Below are positions 6,708 through 15,965 of a stretch of 64,000 bases of DNA, piece after piece; position 1 is the stretch's first letter, and each line of letters begins with the position of its first letter. This DNA comes from UBA8949 sp942493365 (GTDB taxonomy: Bacteria; Bacillota; Clostridia; Saccharofermentanales; UBA5734). Location of the stretch: assembly GCA_942493365.1 (NCBI GenBank), contig OW818697.1, forward strand, positions 310,001-374,000. The letters run 5' to 3'. Made by a program: the position numbers and the translations under genes. Under the pieces are notes generated by a model. It searched no databases, was not told the DNA's origin, and saw only the letters and a program-made list of their open reading frames with translations.

Positions 6708-6795
6708 TTACGTGCATACTTATCAAATCTATATCGTAAAATAGTGCACACACCTAAGGCAAATCGTGAAATTGTATCAAAGGCGTAGTGCAGAT

Positions 6796-7017
6796 ACAAA
6801 GCAAGGGACTCGCAAGAGTCCCTTTTGCTTTGGAGCCTTTCTGCACAATCGAGCGGGTGCTTTCGCCCTTGCCATGGATGCGCTCCCGGATGCGGCAGCA
6901 GACGGGACGAGGCTGCAGAGCCGAGCATGTCAAGGAGCCGACTGGGCGAGAAGCGGAGCGTACTGCTGTACGCGAGCATCGCAGCACCAGGACGGCGACG
7001 ATGTCAGGCGAGGGCTC
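6796..7017 (+). repeat. Solitary hybrid unit of the tRNA-Thr array
   Basis: Starts at the array hairpin (GGGACTC-GCAA-GAGTCCC), then the inverted tRNA piece, an A-type first half (CGAGGCT at 6908-6914) and a B-type second half (inner GCGTAC-TGCT-GTACGC). It lacks both the tRNA 3' fragment at the front and the closing arm at the back. It lies 2.4 kb beyond the array, on the far side of the protease cassette. Confidence 0.8.
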
Positions 7018-7100
7018 TAAACATTTCATTTGATCATTTTAATCAGTTATTATATGATGTTTACAGTCTGAACACACCAAACTACAGGAGGATACCTTGC

Positions 7101-8087
7101 ATGAGTGTGCCATTTTTCGACAACAATCCGGAAATCGTCCGTGAACTGCGAGCCATGGATCATAGCACCAAGGAATACCGTAAAAATTTGCAGAAAGTCA
7201 TGATGGAAATTGGTGGTCCTTTCTTGTTATTGCCGCATTTGAAAGAAACCGAAGAGGGCAAGCAATTGCGCAAAGCGTACTTTCGTCAGCTTATTTTTAC
7301 TGTTGTTTTTCTTGTTGCCATGTTTGTTTGGATTCCCGTCGCCTATTTGCTGGTCGGCGGCCGTGAGCCCGAGCAATTCATCGGTACCGACAGCCTGGTC
7401 ATGGCGGGGCTGATCGCCTTGGAAGTTGCCAGCCTTATCTTGGCTTTTATCTTGGCTTTTCGCGCCAAGCGGGTCTTGCTGGGCGGCATGTCCTATCTGA
7501 TCGACAATTACCAGAAGGACGGCAATGCTGCCGGCGGTCAAACGCTCGGCAGTTATAAATTTCAATTGTCGAAAATCAGCAAGATGGCCATTATCCTACC
7601 TGTTTTGGTATTTCTTTTTGTTTTTGGCATTAATGCATTGGCCAACGGATCGCTCAGCAATCTATTTGGCACAAAAGAAAAGGATTTCTCCAAAGCAGGT
7701 CTGACGATAACCTTAAATGAGAACTTCGGCGAGGAAGAAATTGTTACTCAGACCGCGACTTATTCTTCACTCAAATATGTCATCACTTCTTTAAAAGAAG
7801 AGTTTCAGCTTTTCGAAGATGTCGGCCTCTCAACAGACATCCCGCTGAGTGAATACGCTGACATGATTATTACCGCCAATGCACTTGATGCTACGGTTGA
7901 AGGCAGTGATAGTCGTCCGTCTTTCGTTTATAGCGAGCAGGCTAATGGTAAGGATTATTCCTACTTGGCTACTGTGTTTCGAGGCAGCGACGCCTTTTGG
8001 ACGGTTACCTTTGCCTGTGAGACGAAATATTTTGCCGATTCCCAAGCGCAATTTGAAAAGTGGGCCGATACCGTCAAAATTGAATAA
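7101..8087 (+). CDS. Membrane protein of unknown function
   Basis: 328 residues from the ATG at 7101, which has AGGAGG 9 bases upstream. The frame stays open to 6825, but that part is the repeat unit and not coding. Membrane helices are seen at ~78-98, ~110-132 and ~168-186. A soluble C-terminal domain (~200-328) carries none of the motifs I know. Residues 1-75 are cytoplasmic and helical. The stop is directly next to the stop of convergent guaD, with no terminator between them. Not recognised. Confidence 0.75.
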   Translation: MSVPFFDNNPEIVRELRAMDHSTKEYRKNLQKVMMEIGGPFLLLPHLKETEEGKQLRKAYFRQLIFTVVFLVAMFVWIPVAYLLVGGREPEQFIGTDSLVMAGLIALEVASLILAFILAFRAKRVLLGGMSYLIDNYQKDGNAAGGQTLGSYKFQLSKISKMAIILPVLVFLFVFGINALANGSLSNLFGTKEKDFSKAGLTITLNENFGEEEIVTQTATYSSLKYVITSLKEEFQLFEDVGLSTDIPLSEYADMIITANALDATVEGSDSRPSFVYSEQANGKDYSYLATVFRGSDAFWTVTFACETKYFADSQAQFEKWADTVKIE

Positions 8088-9341
8088 TCAAATTTCCCGT
8101 CCCTGGACAAATCTCGCCGTGATGTTCCGATCATCGCCAATGTAAATAAATCTTTGCAGGCGCTCCAGGATCGTCAGCGCGGGATTGCCGAGCTTAACAT
8201 CATCGATCACCAGCGCGTCAAAATGAAAGCCCGCTGCGAAGCTGCCGGTGGCGCCGAAAAATTGGCCGTTGCCCTTGGTCGCCATGTAAAACGCCTCGCC
8301 AAAGGACAGGGGCGTCTGTTCCGCATCCAGAACCTTGAGGACCTTGGACATCTGGATCGCGCGGACGATCACCTTGGCGATCGAGAGATTGTGGCCACCG
8401 CCGACGTCGCTGCCCAGACCGACGGCAACGCCGCGGCGCAGCATTTTGCGCACCGGCATGATGCCGCTGGCGACATTAAGGTTTGACTCCGGGCAATGCA
8501 CGGCGACGACCTTGTTCTGGGCCATCAGCTCGATTTCGTCATCCGTCAGATAAATGCAGTGGGCCATCAGCGTCGGGGTCTGTCCGAACAGGCCGACTTG
8601 GTTGTAGACGCTGCTGTAATCGCGGCATTCCGGATGCAAATCGCGCACCCAGACCACTTCGCTGCGATTTTCAGATATATGGGATTGAACCGGCACCTGG
8701 TACTGACGGGCCAGTTGGCCGAGTGCGGCCAGGAGATCGCTGGAGCAGGATGGCACAAAGCGCGGCGTGATGATCGGTTTGACCCGCGGATTGTCGCCAT
8801 ATTTTTGGATGATCTCTTCGGTCTCACGCAGCGAACTGCTGATGTCTTCTTGCAAGGCCTGGCAGTTGCGGTCCATATTCACTTTGCCGACGAAGGCCCG
8901 CAGGCCGCGCTTTTCGAACAGGTCGAACAAGAGCTCGGTGGCCGGTTTGTGCACCGTGGCATACACGCTGGCGCAGAGGGTGCCCTGCCGGATCATTTCG
9001 TCGGTGAAATACTGGTAAACCTGTTCGGCATACTTCAGGTCGGCAAACTTTGCCTCCTCCGGAAAGGTGTACTTATCCAGCCATTCCAGCAGTTCCATGT
9101 CCAGACCCAGGCCGCGCTCGTAAGTCTGGGGGGCATGAACATGCAGATCAACAAAACCTGGGATGATCAACTGCCGACCAAAGTCGGCCACTTCGAGACG
9201 TTCGTATTGCGGCGGCAATTCCGGAAAAACGCCGACGACATCTCCGTCTTTTAGCACGATATAACTCTGGGGAAATATTTTGATTTCATTCGGCGAAACC
9301 GAAAAGGCAATATCGCCTTTAACAACCTTGATTGTTTCCAT
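8088..9341 (-). CDS. guaD: Guanine deaminase
   Basis: 417 residues. Amidohydrolase-fold zinc enzyme converting guanine to xanthine and ammonia, feeding the xanthine dehydrogenases encoded just upstream. Metal and active-site residues are visible: HVH at 67-69, H221 in QSHISEN, H261 in MAHC, H282 in VHCPESN and D312 in GLGSDVGGG. The stretch around HCPESNLNVASG is typical of guanine deaminases rather than other amidohydrolases. It is the last gene of the purine block, 19 bases after the FAD subunit. No terminator separates it from the convergent gene. Confidence 0.92.
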   Translation of the reverse strand: METIKVVKGDIAFSVSPNEIKIFPQSYIVLKDGDVVGVFPELPPQYERLEVADFGRQLIIPGFVDLHVHAPQTYERGLGLDMELLEWLDKYTFPEEAKFADLKYAEQVYQYFTDEMIRQGTLCASVYATVHKPATELLFDLFEKRGLRAFVGKVNMDRNCQALQEDISSSLRETEEIIQKYGDNPRVKPIITPRFVPSCSSDLLAALGQLARQYQVPVQSHISENRSEVVWVRDLHPECRDYSSVYNQVGLFGQTPTLMAHCIYLTDDEIELMAQNKVVAVHCPESNLNVASGIMPVRKMLRRGVAVGLGSDVGGGHNLSIAKVIVRAIQMSKVLKVLDAEQTPLSFGEAFYMATKGNGQFFGATGSFAAGFHFDALVIDDVKLGNPALTILERLQRFIYIGDDRNITARFVQGREI

Positions 9342-9360
9342 TTTTACACGCGTCCTTTAT

Positions 9361-10179
9361 TCATATTCCGTTGCTGGTCAGGAAATCCCGCAGCAGATTC
9401 ATGCAGACGGTTTTGCGGTATTCTGCCGAAATTCTGCCTTTGATCGGCTGTATGGCCTGGTCATAAGCCGCCAGATAAGCTGCTTTGACCGCTCGGGCCG
9501 ATTCGATCGTCTGCCCGATCAGCATGGCGTCAAGGTCGCTGCGGCTGATGATGACATCGCTGACCGCGCCGAAGGCGGTGCGGCAAACAGCGATTCGATC
9601 ACCCGCTAGGCTGAGGACGGCCGCGAAGGCTACCCTGGAGATGGCCAGGGCATTTCGGGCACCCACCTTCTGATAATAATAATGATCCAGACCGGCTTTG
9701 GCCATGATGATTTCCACCAGCAGTTCATCGGTCCGCCGCGCGGTTTTGTTCCGGCCGAGAAAAAATTCGGCAATCGGCAGCACCCGTTCGCCTGTGCTGC
9801 TGGCCAGCCGCAGGCGGGCATCGGCGGCGTAAAAGACCAAGGTGCTGTCGCCCTTGGGCGACCCATTGCAGATGTTGCCGCCCACTGTGGCCAGATTGCG
9901 GATGGCCGGGGCTGCCAGCAGGATCAAGGCATCTTTCAAAATCGCCGGCGAAAGCGGGTGGTCGAGGAGCTCGGTAAATGTGCAGCCCGCGCCAATGTGA
10001 ATGTACTCATCGTCTTCATCAATTATTTTCAGTTCAGGGATGCGGTCGAGAAAGAGATAGGCGGCCTCTGCCTCCGGCGCAATCATCAGATCCGTACCGC
10101 CAGCGTAAGGGGTGACCTTGTGACTGGCGAGAATTTCCAGCGCTTGCTCAAGCGTCGCCGGGCGATATGCGTTTACCAT
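9361..10179 (-). CDS. xdhB: Xanthine dehydrogenase-type FAD-binding subunit
   Basis: 272 residues, the usual length of the separate FAD subunit. FAD pyrophosphate-binding motifs are clear: YAGGTDLMI at 25-33 and ATVGGNICNGSPKGDS at 97-112. The C-terminal CO-dehydrogenase-flavoprotein-like domain follows (~165-270). In the complex it takes electrons from the Fe-S subunit and passes them to NAD+ or another acceptor. Its start overlaps the stop of the Fe-S subunit by 7 bases. The three subunits are adjacent in the order Mo, Fe-S, FAD. Confidence 0.92.
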   Translation of the reverse strand: MVNAYRPATLEQALEILASHKVTPYAGGTDLMIAPEAEAAYLFLDRIPELKIIDEDDEYIHIGAGCTFTELLDHPLSPAILKDALILLAAPAIRNLATVGGNICNGSPKGDSTLVFYAADARLRLASSTGERVLPIAEFFLGRNKTARRTDELLVEIIMAKAGLDHYYYQKVGARNALAISRVAFAAVLSLAGDRIAVCRTAFGAVSDVIISRSDLDAMLIGQTIESARAVKAAYLAAYDQAIQPIKGRISAEYRKTVCMNLLRDFLTSNGI

Positions 10180-10640
10180 AACCCTTTGCCCTCCTTGGCA
10201 GCGATGCCAATCGCTTCGACGATCGCGTTATAGCCGGTGCAGCGGCAGAGATTGCCCGCGATAGCCTCCCGGATCTCGGCTTCACTGGGATTCGGGTTGC
10301 GGTCGAGCAGGCACTCGGTGGCCAGGATCATGCCGGGAATGCAGAAACCGCACTGCACGGCATTGACCGCGGCATAGGCCTGGTCGAGCACCGCAAAGCG
10401 CTCGGTCTCGCGATAACCCTCAATGGTCACGACCGAGCAGCCTTCGACCCGGCCCATGGCGACGAGGCACGAGTTGACCAGCAAGCCGTCGAGGATGACT
10501 GAGCAGGCCCCGCATTCGCCTTCTTTGCAGCCGCATTTGACGCCGGTCAGGCGGAATTCATCACGCAAAACATCGAGCAACCGCGCGCCGGCAATGGCAT
10601 GGGATTCGGCCGCCTGGCCGTTTAGTGTGAATCGAATCAT
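10173..10640 (-). CDS. xdhC: Xanthine dehydrogenase-type [2Fe-2S] subunit
   Basis: 155 residues. The plant-ferredoxin cluster is held by C38, C43, C46 and C58 (GCKEGECGAC). The second, helical cluster is held by C97, C100, C132 and C134 (CGFC and LCRCTGY). It moves electrons from the molybdenum site to FAD. GGAGG lies 10 bases before the ATG, and the start overlaps the end of the Mo subunit by 4 bases (ATGA), so translation is coupled. Confidence 0.93.
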   Translation of the reverse strand: MIRFTLNGQAAESHAIAGARLLDVLRDEFRLTGVKCGCKEGECGACSVILDGLLVNSCLVAMGRVEGCSVVTIEGYRETERFAVLDQAYAAVNAVQCGFCIPGMILATECLLDRNPNPSEAEIREAIAGNLCRCTGYNAIVEAIGIAAKEGKGLW

Positions 10641-12754
10641 CCTGGATGCACCTCCTGTAAAACCTTCAGGGTATCCTCCGCGGTGAAGGGCGCTTTGTTC
10701 AAGCTGGTCCCCAGCGCGTTCTCCATCGCCGCCACATAGGCCGGTGCCGCGCCGACGAGCGACAGTTCACCCGCACCCTTGGCGCCGTATGGCCCGTGCG
10801 TGTAAGGGTTGTTGATGATTTCAGTAACGAGATTGGGCACGTCGACCGCGGTCGGGATGATGTAATCGCTGAAACTGTTGTTGCGGATGACGCCCTGATC
10901 GTTGCAGGCCATCTGCTCCATCGCGGCGTAGCCAATGCCTTGCAGCAGGCCGCCCTGCATCTGTCCTTGAATGATGTTGATATCCATTGGCACGCCGACA
11001 TCAAAGATGCCCCAGGTCCCCAGCACTCGGGTTGTGGCGGTCAGGGTGTCCACCTCGACTTCGACGGCCGTCACGGCCCAGGAAAAGGTCGGGTAAGCAT
11101 CGCCCCGGAATTCGCTGAGATTGAAGGGGATGATGAAGTCGGGTTCTTGGAAATGTTCCTCAACCATCTGCTCCTCGCCTGCCTGCCACTCAGCCTTAAG
11201 CCGTGTGGCGGCGGTCTGTAGCAAGCCGCCAACGATCATGACCGAGCGGCTGGCGACCGTCGGGCCCGAATCCGGCACTCGATCGGTATCCGGATTCTCA
11301 ATTAGCACCCGCTCGTAGGCAATGCCCAGGGTGTCAGCGACGATTTTGCTGAAGGTGGTTTTCAGACCCTGGCCAATGTCCGAGTTGCTGACCAGAATTT
11401 CGACCGTGTCGTCGCAATTTTTTCTGATTTTGACGACCGCCTTGATCAGGTCGCGTTCGCCGCTGCCGGTAAAGCCGCAGCCATGGAAGACCAGCGACAG
11501 GCCGATGCCTTTGCGATAGCGTCCGGTTTGCTGCTGGTAAAGCCGGTACTTGGTTTGATAATCGGTAAGGCTTTCCATCCTCTCGATCATTTCGGGCAGC
11601 GGCACATGGAAATGATATTTGCCGCTGGTCGAGGTGGCGTCTCCTTGCTGGACCATATACGCCTTCTTCAGCTCCAACGGGTCCCGTCCGAGGCTTTTGG
11701 CCACATGATTCATCAGCAGCTCGACCGCAAAGAAGGTCTGCGGCGCGCCAAAACCCCGAAACGCGCTGCACGGCACCGTATTGGTCTTGACCGCGCGGCC
11801 GGCGACGCGCAGATTGTCGATGCGATAAACACCATTGGCACAGATCAGACCGCGCTGCAGGACGACCGGGGACAGGGTGGTGTAGGCGCCGCTGTTGTAG
11901 AGCACGTCAATGTCCATGCCGGTGATTTTGCCGGCCTTGATCGCGACGCGATAGGTGCAGATCGACGGGTGGCGTTTGGATGTGAATTCCATGTCCTCAC
12001 GGCGGTCAAAAATGACCTTGACCGGTCGATTGGCCTTTTGAGCGGCCACGGCCGTCTGGCAAGCCAGAATCGACGGATAAGCTTCCTTGCCGCCGAAACC
12101 GCCACCGGTGACATCCTGGATGATCTGAACATCTTTGCCGTCGCAGCCCAGGGCTTTGGCCACGGCTCGATACACATAATACGGGCACTGCAGGGAGCCG
12201 CGCACCGTCATGCGGCCATCATGCGGATAGGCGATCATGCCCTGCGTTTCCAGATAGGCCTGCTCCTGGTAACCGGTCTGGAAGGTCTGGCTGATCACCT
12301 GATCAGCCTCGGCCAAAGCATGATCGATGTCACCTTTGGCATAATGGTAATTGAAGAAAACCGTCTCGGACGTGCGCATGTCGAGGATCGGTGTCAATTC
12401 TTCGTAAACGACGATGATTTGCTGCAGCAGTTTGTCGACTTGCTCGGCGTCCGGGCCAACGACCATTAGAATCGGATCACCGACATATTCGACCGTCTCG
12501 TCCGCAAAAACCGGTGTGTCATCGAGCACGATGTGCACGCTGTTTTCGCCGGCGATGTCGCTCTTGTCGACAACGAGGTAGCCTTGCGGCAATTCCGGCA
12601 CAACAATCTTGACGATACGCGCCCTGGCCTTGGCAGAATGCAGCAGGCGACCGTAGAGCATATTGTCCATGATCAGATCATCAACATAAAGCGCGCGGCC
12701 GCTGACCTTTTCGTCGTGATCCTTCTTTTTGACGGGTTTGCTTATTGCTTCCAT
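10637..12754 (-). CDS. xdhA: Xanthine dehydrogenase-type molybdopterin-binding subunit
   Basis: 705 residues. Molybdenum hydroxylase large subunit, with the cofactor loops GGGFGGKE (217-224) and AFRGFG (331-336) and the catalytic base E663 in KGAGELS. The N-terminal a/b hammerhead domain starts at KVSGRALYVDD. With the next two genes it forms a three-subunit hydroxylase. Its position beside guaD points to xanthine or another purine as substrate, but aromatic or aldehyde substrates cannot be excluded by sequence alone. The start overlaps mocA by 13 bases. Confidence 0.9.
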   Translation of the reverse strand: MEAISKPVKKKDHDEKVSGRALYVDDLIMDNMLYGRLLHSAKARARIVKIVVPELPQGYLVVDKSDIAGENSVHIVLDDTPVFADETVEYVGDPILMVVGPDAEQVDKLLQQIIVVYEELTPILDMRTSETVFFNYHYAKGDIDHALAEADQVISQTFQTGYQEQAYLETQGMIAYPHDGRMTVRGSLQCPYYVYRAVAKALGCDGKDVQIIQDVTGGGFGGKEAYPSILACQTAVAAQKANRPVKVIFDRREDMEFTSKRHPSICTYRVAIKAGKITGMDIDVLYNSGAYTTLSPVVLQRGLICANGVYRIDNLRVAGRAVKTNTVPCSAFRGFGAPQTFFAVELLMNHVAKSLGRDPLELKKAYMVQQGDATSTSGKYHFHVPLPEMIERMESLTDYQTKYRLYQQQTGRYRKGIGLSLVFHGCGFTGSGERDLIKAVVKIRKNCDDTVEILVSNSDIGQGLKTTFSKIVADTLGIAYERVLIENPDTDRVPDSGPTVASRSVMIVGGLLQTAATRLKAEWQAGEEQMVEEHFQEPDFIIPFNLSEFRGDAYPTFSWAVTAVEVEVDTLTATTRVLGTWGIFDVGVPMDINIIQGQMQGGLLQGIGYAAMEQMACNDQGVIRNNSFSDYIIPTAVDVPNLVTEIINNPYTHGPYGAKGAGELSLVGAAPAYVAAMENALGTSLNKAPFTAEDTLKVLQEVHPG

Positions 12755-13377
12755 AAAGCACCTCCGTTCTGTTGCTTTTCCATGTATTCCGTCAGCACTT
12801 TAAAATCCGCCTCGGTATCGGCATCCAGCAGACAGCCGACATCTGCGACAGTGTCTTCGGCAACCTGCTTTTCATAGCGCTGCCACAGTCCCTGCAGACC
12901 TTCCACGCCGACATACTGCAAGATGTCCTCTTTGCACTGCCAGTCGATCAAGGGCGGGTGGCGGCGCTGGCCGTCCACGACCGGAAAGACCACGCTGGCA
13001 CCGGTTCGGCTCAGGGTCTTGCGCAGGGTACGAAAGGTCTCGGTGTGAATGGCTGGCATATCGCCCGGCAGCAGATAAAAAGCGTCACAGGCCGGCAATG
13101 CCGCGAGGCCAATTTTGACCGATGCCAGCATGTCCGTCGTTGCAAAATCGTGGTTGTAGGCGAACTGCAAACGCGAACAATCGGTTTTGTCCCGGAGCAG
13201 AGCTTCGACCACCTCGGCTTGATAGCCCAGGACGACAACCACCTGATCGACATCGGCTCGAAGCACGCTGTCAACGCAGAGCTCAATCATGGTTTTGTCC
13301 TTGATCAGCAGCAGCGGCTTAAATACTTTCATGCGCGAGGACAGGCCTGCCGCCAGGATAATCGCGTTGATTTTCAT
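12742..13377 (-). CDS. mocA: Molybdenum cofactor cytidylyltransferase-like protein
   Basis: 211 residues. Nucleotidyltransferase fold of the MobA/MocA type: LAAGLSSRM at the N-terminus with KPLL nearby, LLPGDMP in the middle and RRHPPLI later. MocA adds CMP to molybdopterin, the cofactor form used by xanthine dehydrogenase-type enzymes. It lies between two molybdenum hydroxylase genes, and a member of this family (ygfJ) occupies the matching E. coli region, so cofactor maturation for these enzymes is the natural role. Confidence 0.82.
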   Translation of the reverse strand: MKINAIILAAGLSSRMKVFKPLLLIKDKTMIELCVDSVLRADVDQVVVVLGYQAEVVEALLRDKTDCSRLQFAYNHDFATTDMLASVKIGLAALPACDAFYLLPGDMPAIHTETFRTLRKTLSRTGASVVFPVVDGQRRHPPLIDWQCKEDILQYVGVEGLQGLWQRYEKQVAEDTVADVGCLLDADTEADFKVLTEYMEKQQNGGALWKQ

Positions 13378-13403
13378 GTTGACGCCTCACTTTCCAACCG
13401 TTT

Positions 13404-15965
13404 TCACTTTGGTTTTTTGTAATAGGTTTCGTACAAGGGCAATTGACTGCGAAACTTGCCGTCCAGCCGATAATAGGCGTGTGCGCAAGCCGGCGCTGTC
13501 GGGATCAGGCACAATTCGCCCACTCCCTTGGCCCCGTAGGTTTGCGGGATTTTCCCCTTGCCCTGGACGAGGATCGTCTCAATGGCCGGCGCATCGGTCG
13601 AGCGCATCAGCCCCAGCGTGCCCAGTTTAGTCTTGGGGTAGCCGCCTTCGGTGACAAATTCTTCGGTCAGGGCATAGCCCAGCCCCATGACGATGCCGCC
13701 TTCAATCTGCCCCTCCACCGACTGGATATTGACAGGCGTACCGACATCATAAGCCGCAACGACCTTTTCAACCTGCCCTTCGGCATTTAAAATGACAACC
13801 TGCGCGCCGTAGCTGTAGCTGATGTGACTGATCGGATTGTCTTTGATCGCGCCCAGCGGATCGGTGATCGCCGAAAATTCGCCAGGGTACTCCCGGCCGT
13901 CCAGATCAGCCAGGGTCAGGCCCTGGTCCAGATCGGCCTTGAGTTGATCGGCTGCCCGCCGGACCGCCTCACCTGTCATGACTGTCTGTCGAGAAGCTGT
14001 GCTGGTTCCCGAGTCTGGGGTGCGGATCGTGTCGGCTCTTTCGTGAATCACCAACGCTGGGTCGAGGTCGGTGGTCGCGCAAAGGACGGTCGCGCACATG
14101 GTGGCGATCCCCTGGCCCATGCAGGCGGCCGAGGTCCGAATGTAGACCTTGCCTGCTTCGACCGATAAAATGCAGCGGCCGATGTCCTTTTTGCCCATAC
14201 CCGTGCCGCTGTTCTTAAAGCCGACGGCAATGCCGGCATAGGGGTTGGCTTCGTAGACCGCCTTGACCGCTTCCAGACATTCGGCCAGCGCGGCGCTGTC
14301 ATCGGCAAGCTGGCCGTTGGGCAGGACCTGGCCGGGGCGGATGGCGTTGCGGTGACGAAATTCCCAGGGGGAAATCCCGACCATTTCTGCCAGCAGATTG
14401 ATGTTGCTCTCGGTGGCAAAACAGCTTTGGGTCACCCCGAAGCCGCGGAAGGCGCCAGCGACGACGTTGTTGGTGTACAGCGACATGCCCAGGATATCGA
14501 TGTTCTGATAATTGTACGGCCCAGCCGCATGGGTGCAGGCCCGGTGCAGGACCGGCCCGCCCAGCGAGGCGTAGGCGCCGGTATCGGCGATGATCACACC
14601 TTTCATGCCGGTCAGGATGCCATTTTCATCGCAGGCGGTGGTGAATTCCATGTCCATGGCATGACGCTTGACGTGATAATCCAAGCTTTCCTGGCGCGTG
14701 AATTTTACTTTGACCGGCAATTTCGTATGCCAGGCCATCAGGGCTGCATGGTGCTGAACGCTCATGTCTTCTTTGCCGCCAAAGCCGCCGCCAACCAGTT
14801 GGGTCTGGCAATGCACTTTTTCCAGCGGCAGCCGGAGCATGGCGGCGATCTCGTGCTGTTCATCATAGACCGACTGAGCGCCGGAATACAGCAGAATACC
14901 GTCATCACCTTCCGGCATGGCAATCGCGCATTCCGGCTCCATAAAAGCGTGTTCCTGAAAGGGCGTCTTGTATTTGCGGGTGACCACATATTTGGCGTTT
15001 TTGATGGCCTGGTCGGCGTTGCCGCGTTGTAAAATCGCGCGACTCATGATGTTGCCATCCGCATGGATCAGCGGCGCGTCGGCCTTGAGAGCGTCGGTCG
15101 GGCAGGTCACCGGCGTGAGTTCGGTGTAGTCGACCCTGACCAGCTGGCAGACCGCTTCCAATTGATCCCGATGGCGCACGGCGACCAAAGCCAGCGCGTC
15201 ACCGACGTAGCGCGTTGTTTGGCCCTCCGCGATCATGACATCCCAGTCCGGCTTGATGTGGCCGACACGATTGTAGGGCACATCCTGCGCCAGCAGGATT
15301 TTGACACAGTCCGGATGGCGCAGTGCCTCACTGATATCGATCTTGTTGACCCTGGCCCTGGGGTAGTGGGAGCGGACAGCTTTGGCATAAATCATACCGG
15401 GCATCGTGATGTCGTCAACAAAGATTCCGCTGCCGCTGACTTTTTCCGCCGCATCGACACGGTTGAATCGCTCGGCCATTTTTAGCTGGGTCGGGGCAGT
15501 CGGGATGGCGAGGTTGTCTCGGAAAAAGGCGGCTGCCAGCAGGATGGCTTCTTCGATTTTCTTGTAACCTGTGCAGCGGCACAGGTTGCCCCTGATCGCT
15601 TGTTTGACCGCTTGGGCTGTCGGATTGGGGTTAGCATCCAGCAACGCCTTGGCGCAAATGACCATGCCCGGGATGCAAAAGCCGCACTGGACGGCGCCGG
15701 TCGCGCCAAAGCAATGTTCATAAACGGCTTTTTCCCGCTCGCTCAATCCTTCGACCGTCAGAATCTTTTTGTCGGCGAACCTGGACACTTTCTGAACGCA
15801 GGCCTTGACCGCCTTGCCGTTCACCAGAACGGTGCAGGTGCCGCAAGCGCCTTCGCTGCAGCCGTCTTTGGCTGAAGTGATTCGCAGATCGTCTCGCAGA
15901 AATGACAGCAAGGACTGATCATTTTCGGTTGTAACATCCTGGCCGTTGACGTTCAGGTTAATCAT
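13404..15965 (-). CDS. xdhD: Fused [2Fe-2S]/molybdopterin hydroxylase, selenium-dependent xanthine dehydrogenase type
   Basis: 853 residues. Residues 1-155 are a two-cluster Fe-S domain (C36, C41, C44, C56; C94, C97, C129, C131). Residues ~165-853 are the molybdenum domain, with GGGFGGKED, AFRGFG and the catalytic glutamate E817 in GVGELCL. The fusion of Fe-S and Mo parts without a FAD domain matches E. coli XdhD and the annotated selenium-dependent xanthine dehydrogenases. Selenium in that group is a labile cofactor, not selenocysteine, so the sequence cannot prove it. I start at 15965: GAGGAGG lies 6 bases before, and the ATG overlaps the ygfK stop. A start 18 bases upstream is less likely. 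YgfK may supply electron transfer. Confidence 0.88.
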   Translation of the reverse strand: MINLNVNGQDVTTENDQSLLSFLRDDLRITSAKDGCSEGACGTCTVLVNGKAVKACVQKVSRFADKKILTVEGLSEREKAVYEHCFGATGAVQCGFCIPGMVICAKALLDANPNPTAQAVKQAIRGNLCRCTGYKKIEEAILLAAAFFRDNLAIPTAPTQLKMAERFNRVDAAEKVSGSGIFVDDITMPGMIYAKAVRSHYPRARVNKIDISEALRHPDCVKILLAQDVPYNRVGHIKPDWDVMIAEGQTTRYVGDALALVAVRHRDQLEAVCQLVRVDYTELTPVTCPTDALKADAPLIHADGNIMSRAILQRGNADQAIKNAKYVVTRKYKTPFQEHAFMEPECAIAMPEGDDGILLYSGAQSVYDEQHEIAAMLRLPLEKVHCQTQLVGGGFGGKEDMSVQHHAALMAWHTKLPVKVKFTRQESLDYHVKRHAMDMEFTTACDENGILTGMKGVIIADTGAYASLGGPVLHRACTHAAGPYNYQNIDILGMSLYTNNVVAGAFRGFGVTQSCFATESNINLLAEMVGISPWEFRHRNAIRPGQVLPNGQLADDSAALAECLEAVKAVYEANPYAGIAVGFKNSGTGMGKKDIGRCILSVEAGKVYIRTSAACMGQGIATMCATVLCATTDLDPALVIHERADTIRTPDSGTSTASRQTVMTGEAVRRAADQLKADLDQGLTLADLDGREYPGEFSAITDPLGAIKDNPISHISYSYGAQVVILNAEGQVEKVVAAYDVGTPVNIQSVEGQIEGGIVMGLGYALTEEFVTEGGYPKTKLGTLGLMRSTDAPAIETILVQGKGKIPQTYGAKGVGELCLIPTAPACAHAYYRLDGKFRSQLPLYETYYKKPK

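Noticed and set aside
6825..7100. N-terminal extension of the membrane protein gene at 7101
   Set aside because: The extension is the solitary repeat unit read in frame; AGGAGG and ATG at 7101 mark the true start.
11483..12469. 328-residue frame opposite the Mo-binding subunit
   Set aside because: Antisense shadow; the minus-strand protein has all catalytic motifs.
13404..15965. Selenocysteine (in-frame TGA) in the selenium-type hydroxylase
   Set aside because: The frame is continuous with no internal TGA; in this enzyme group selenium is a labile cofactor.
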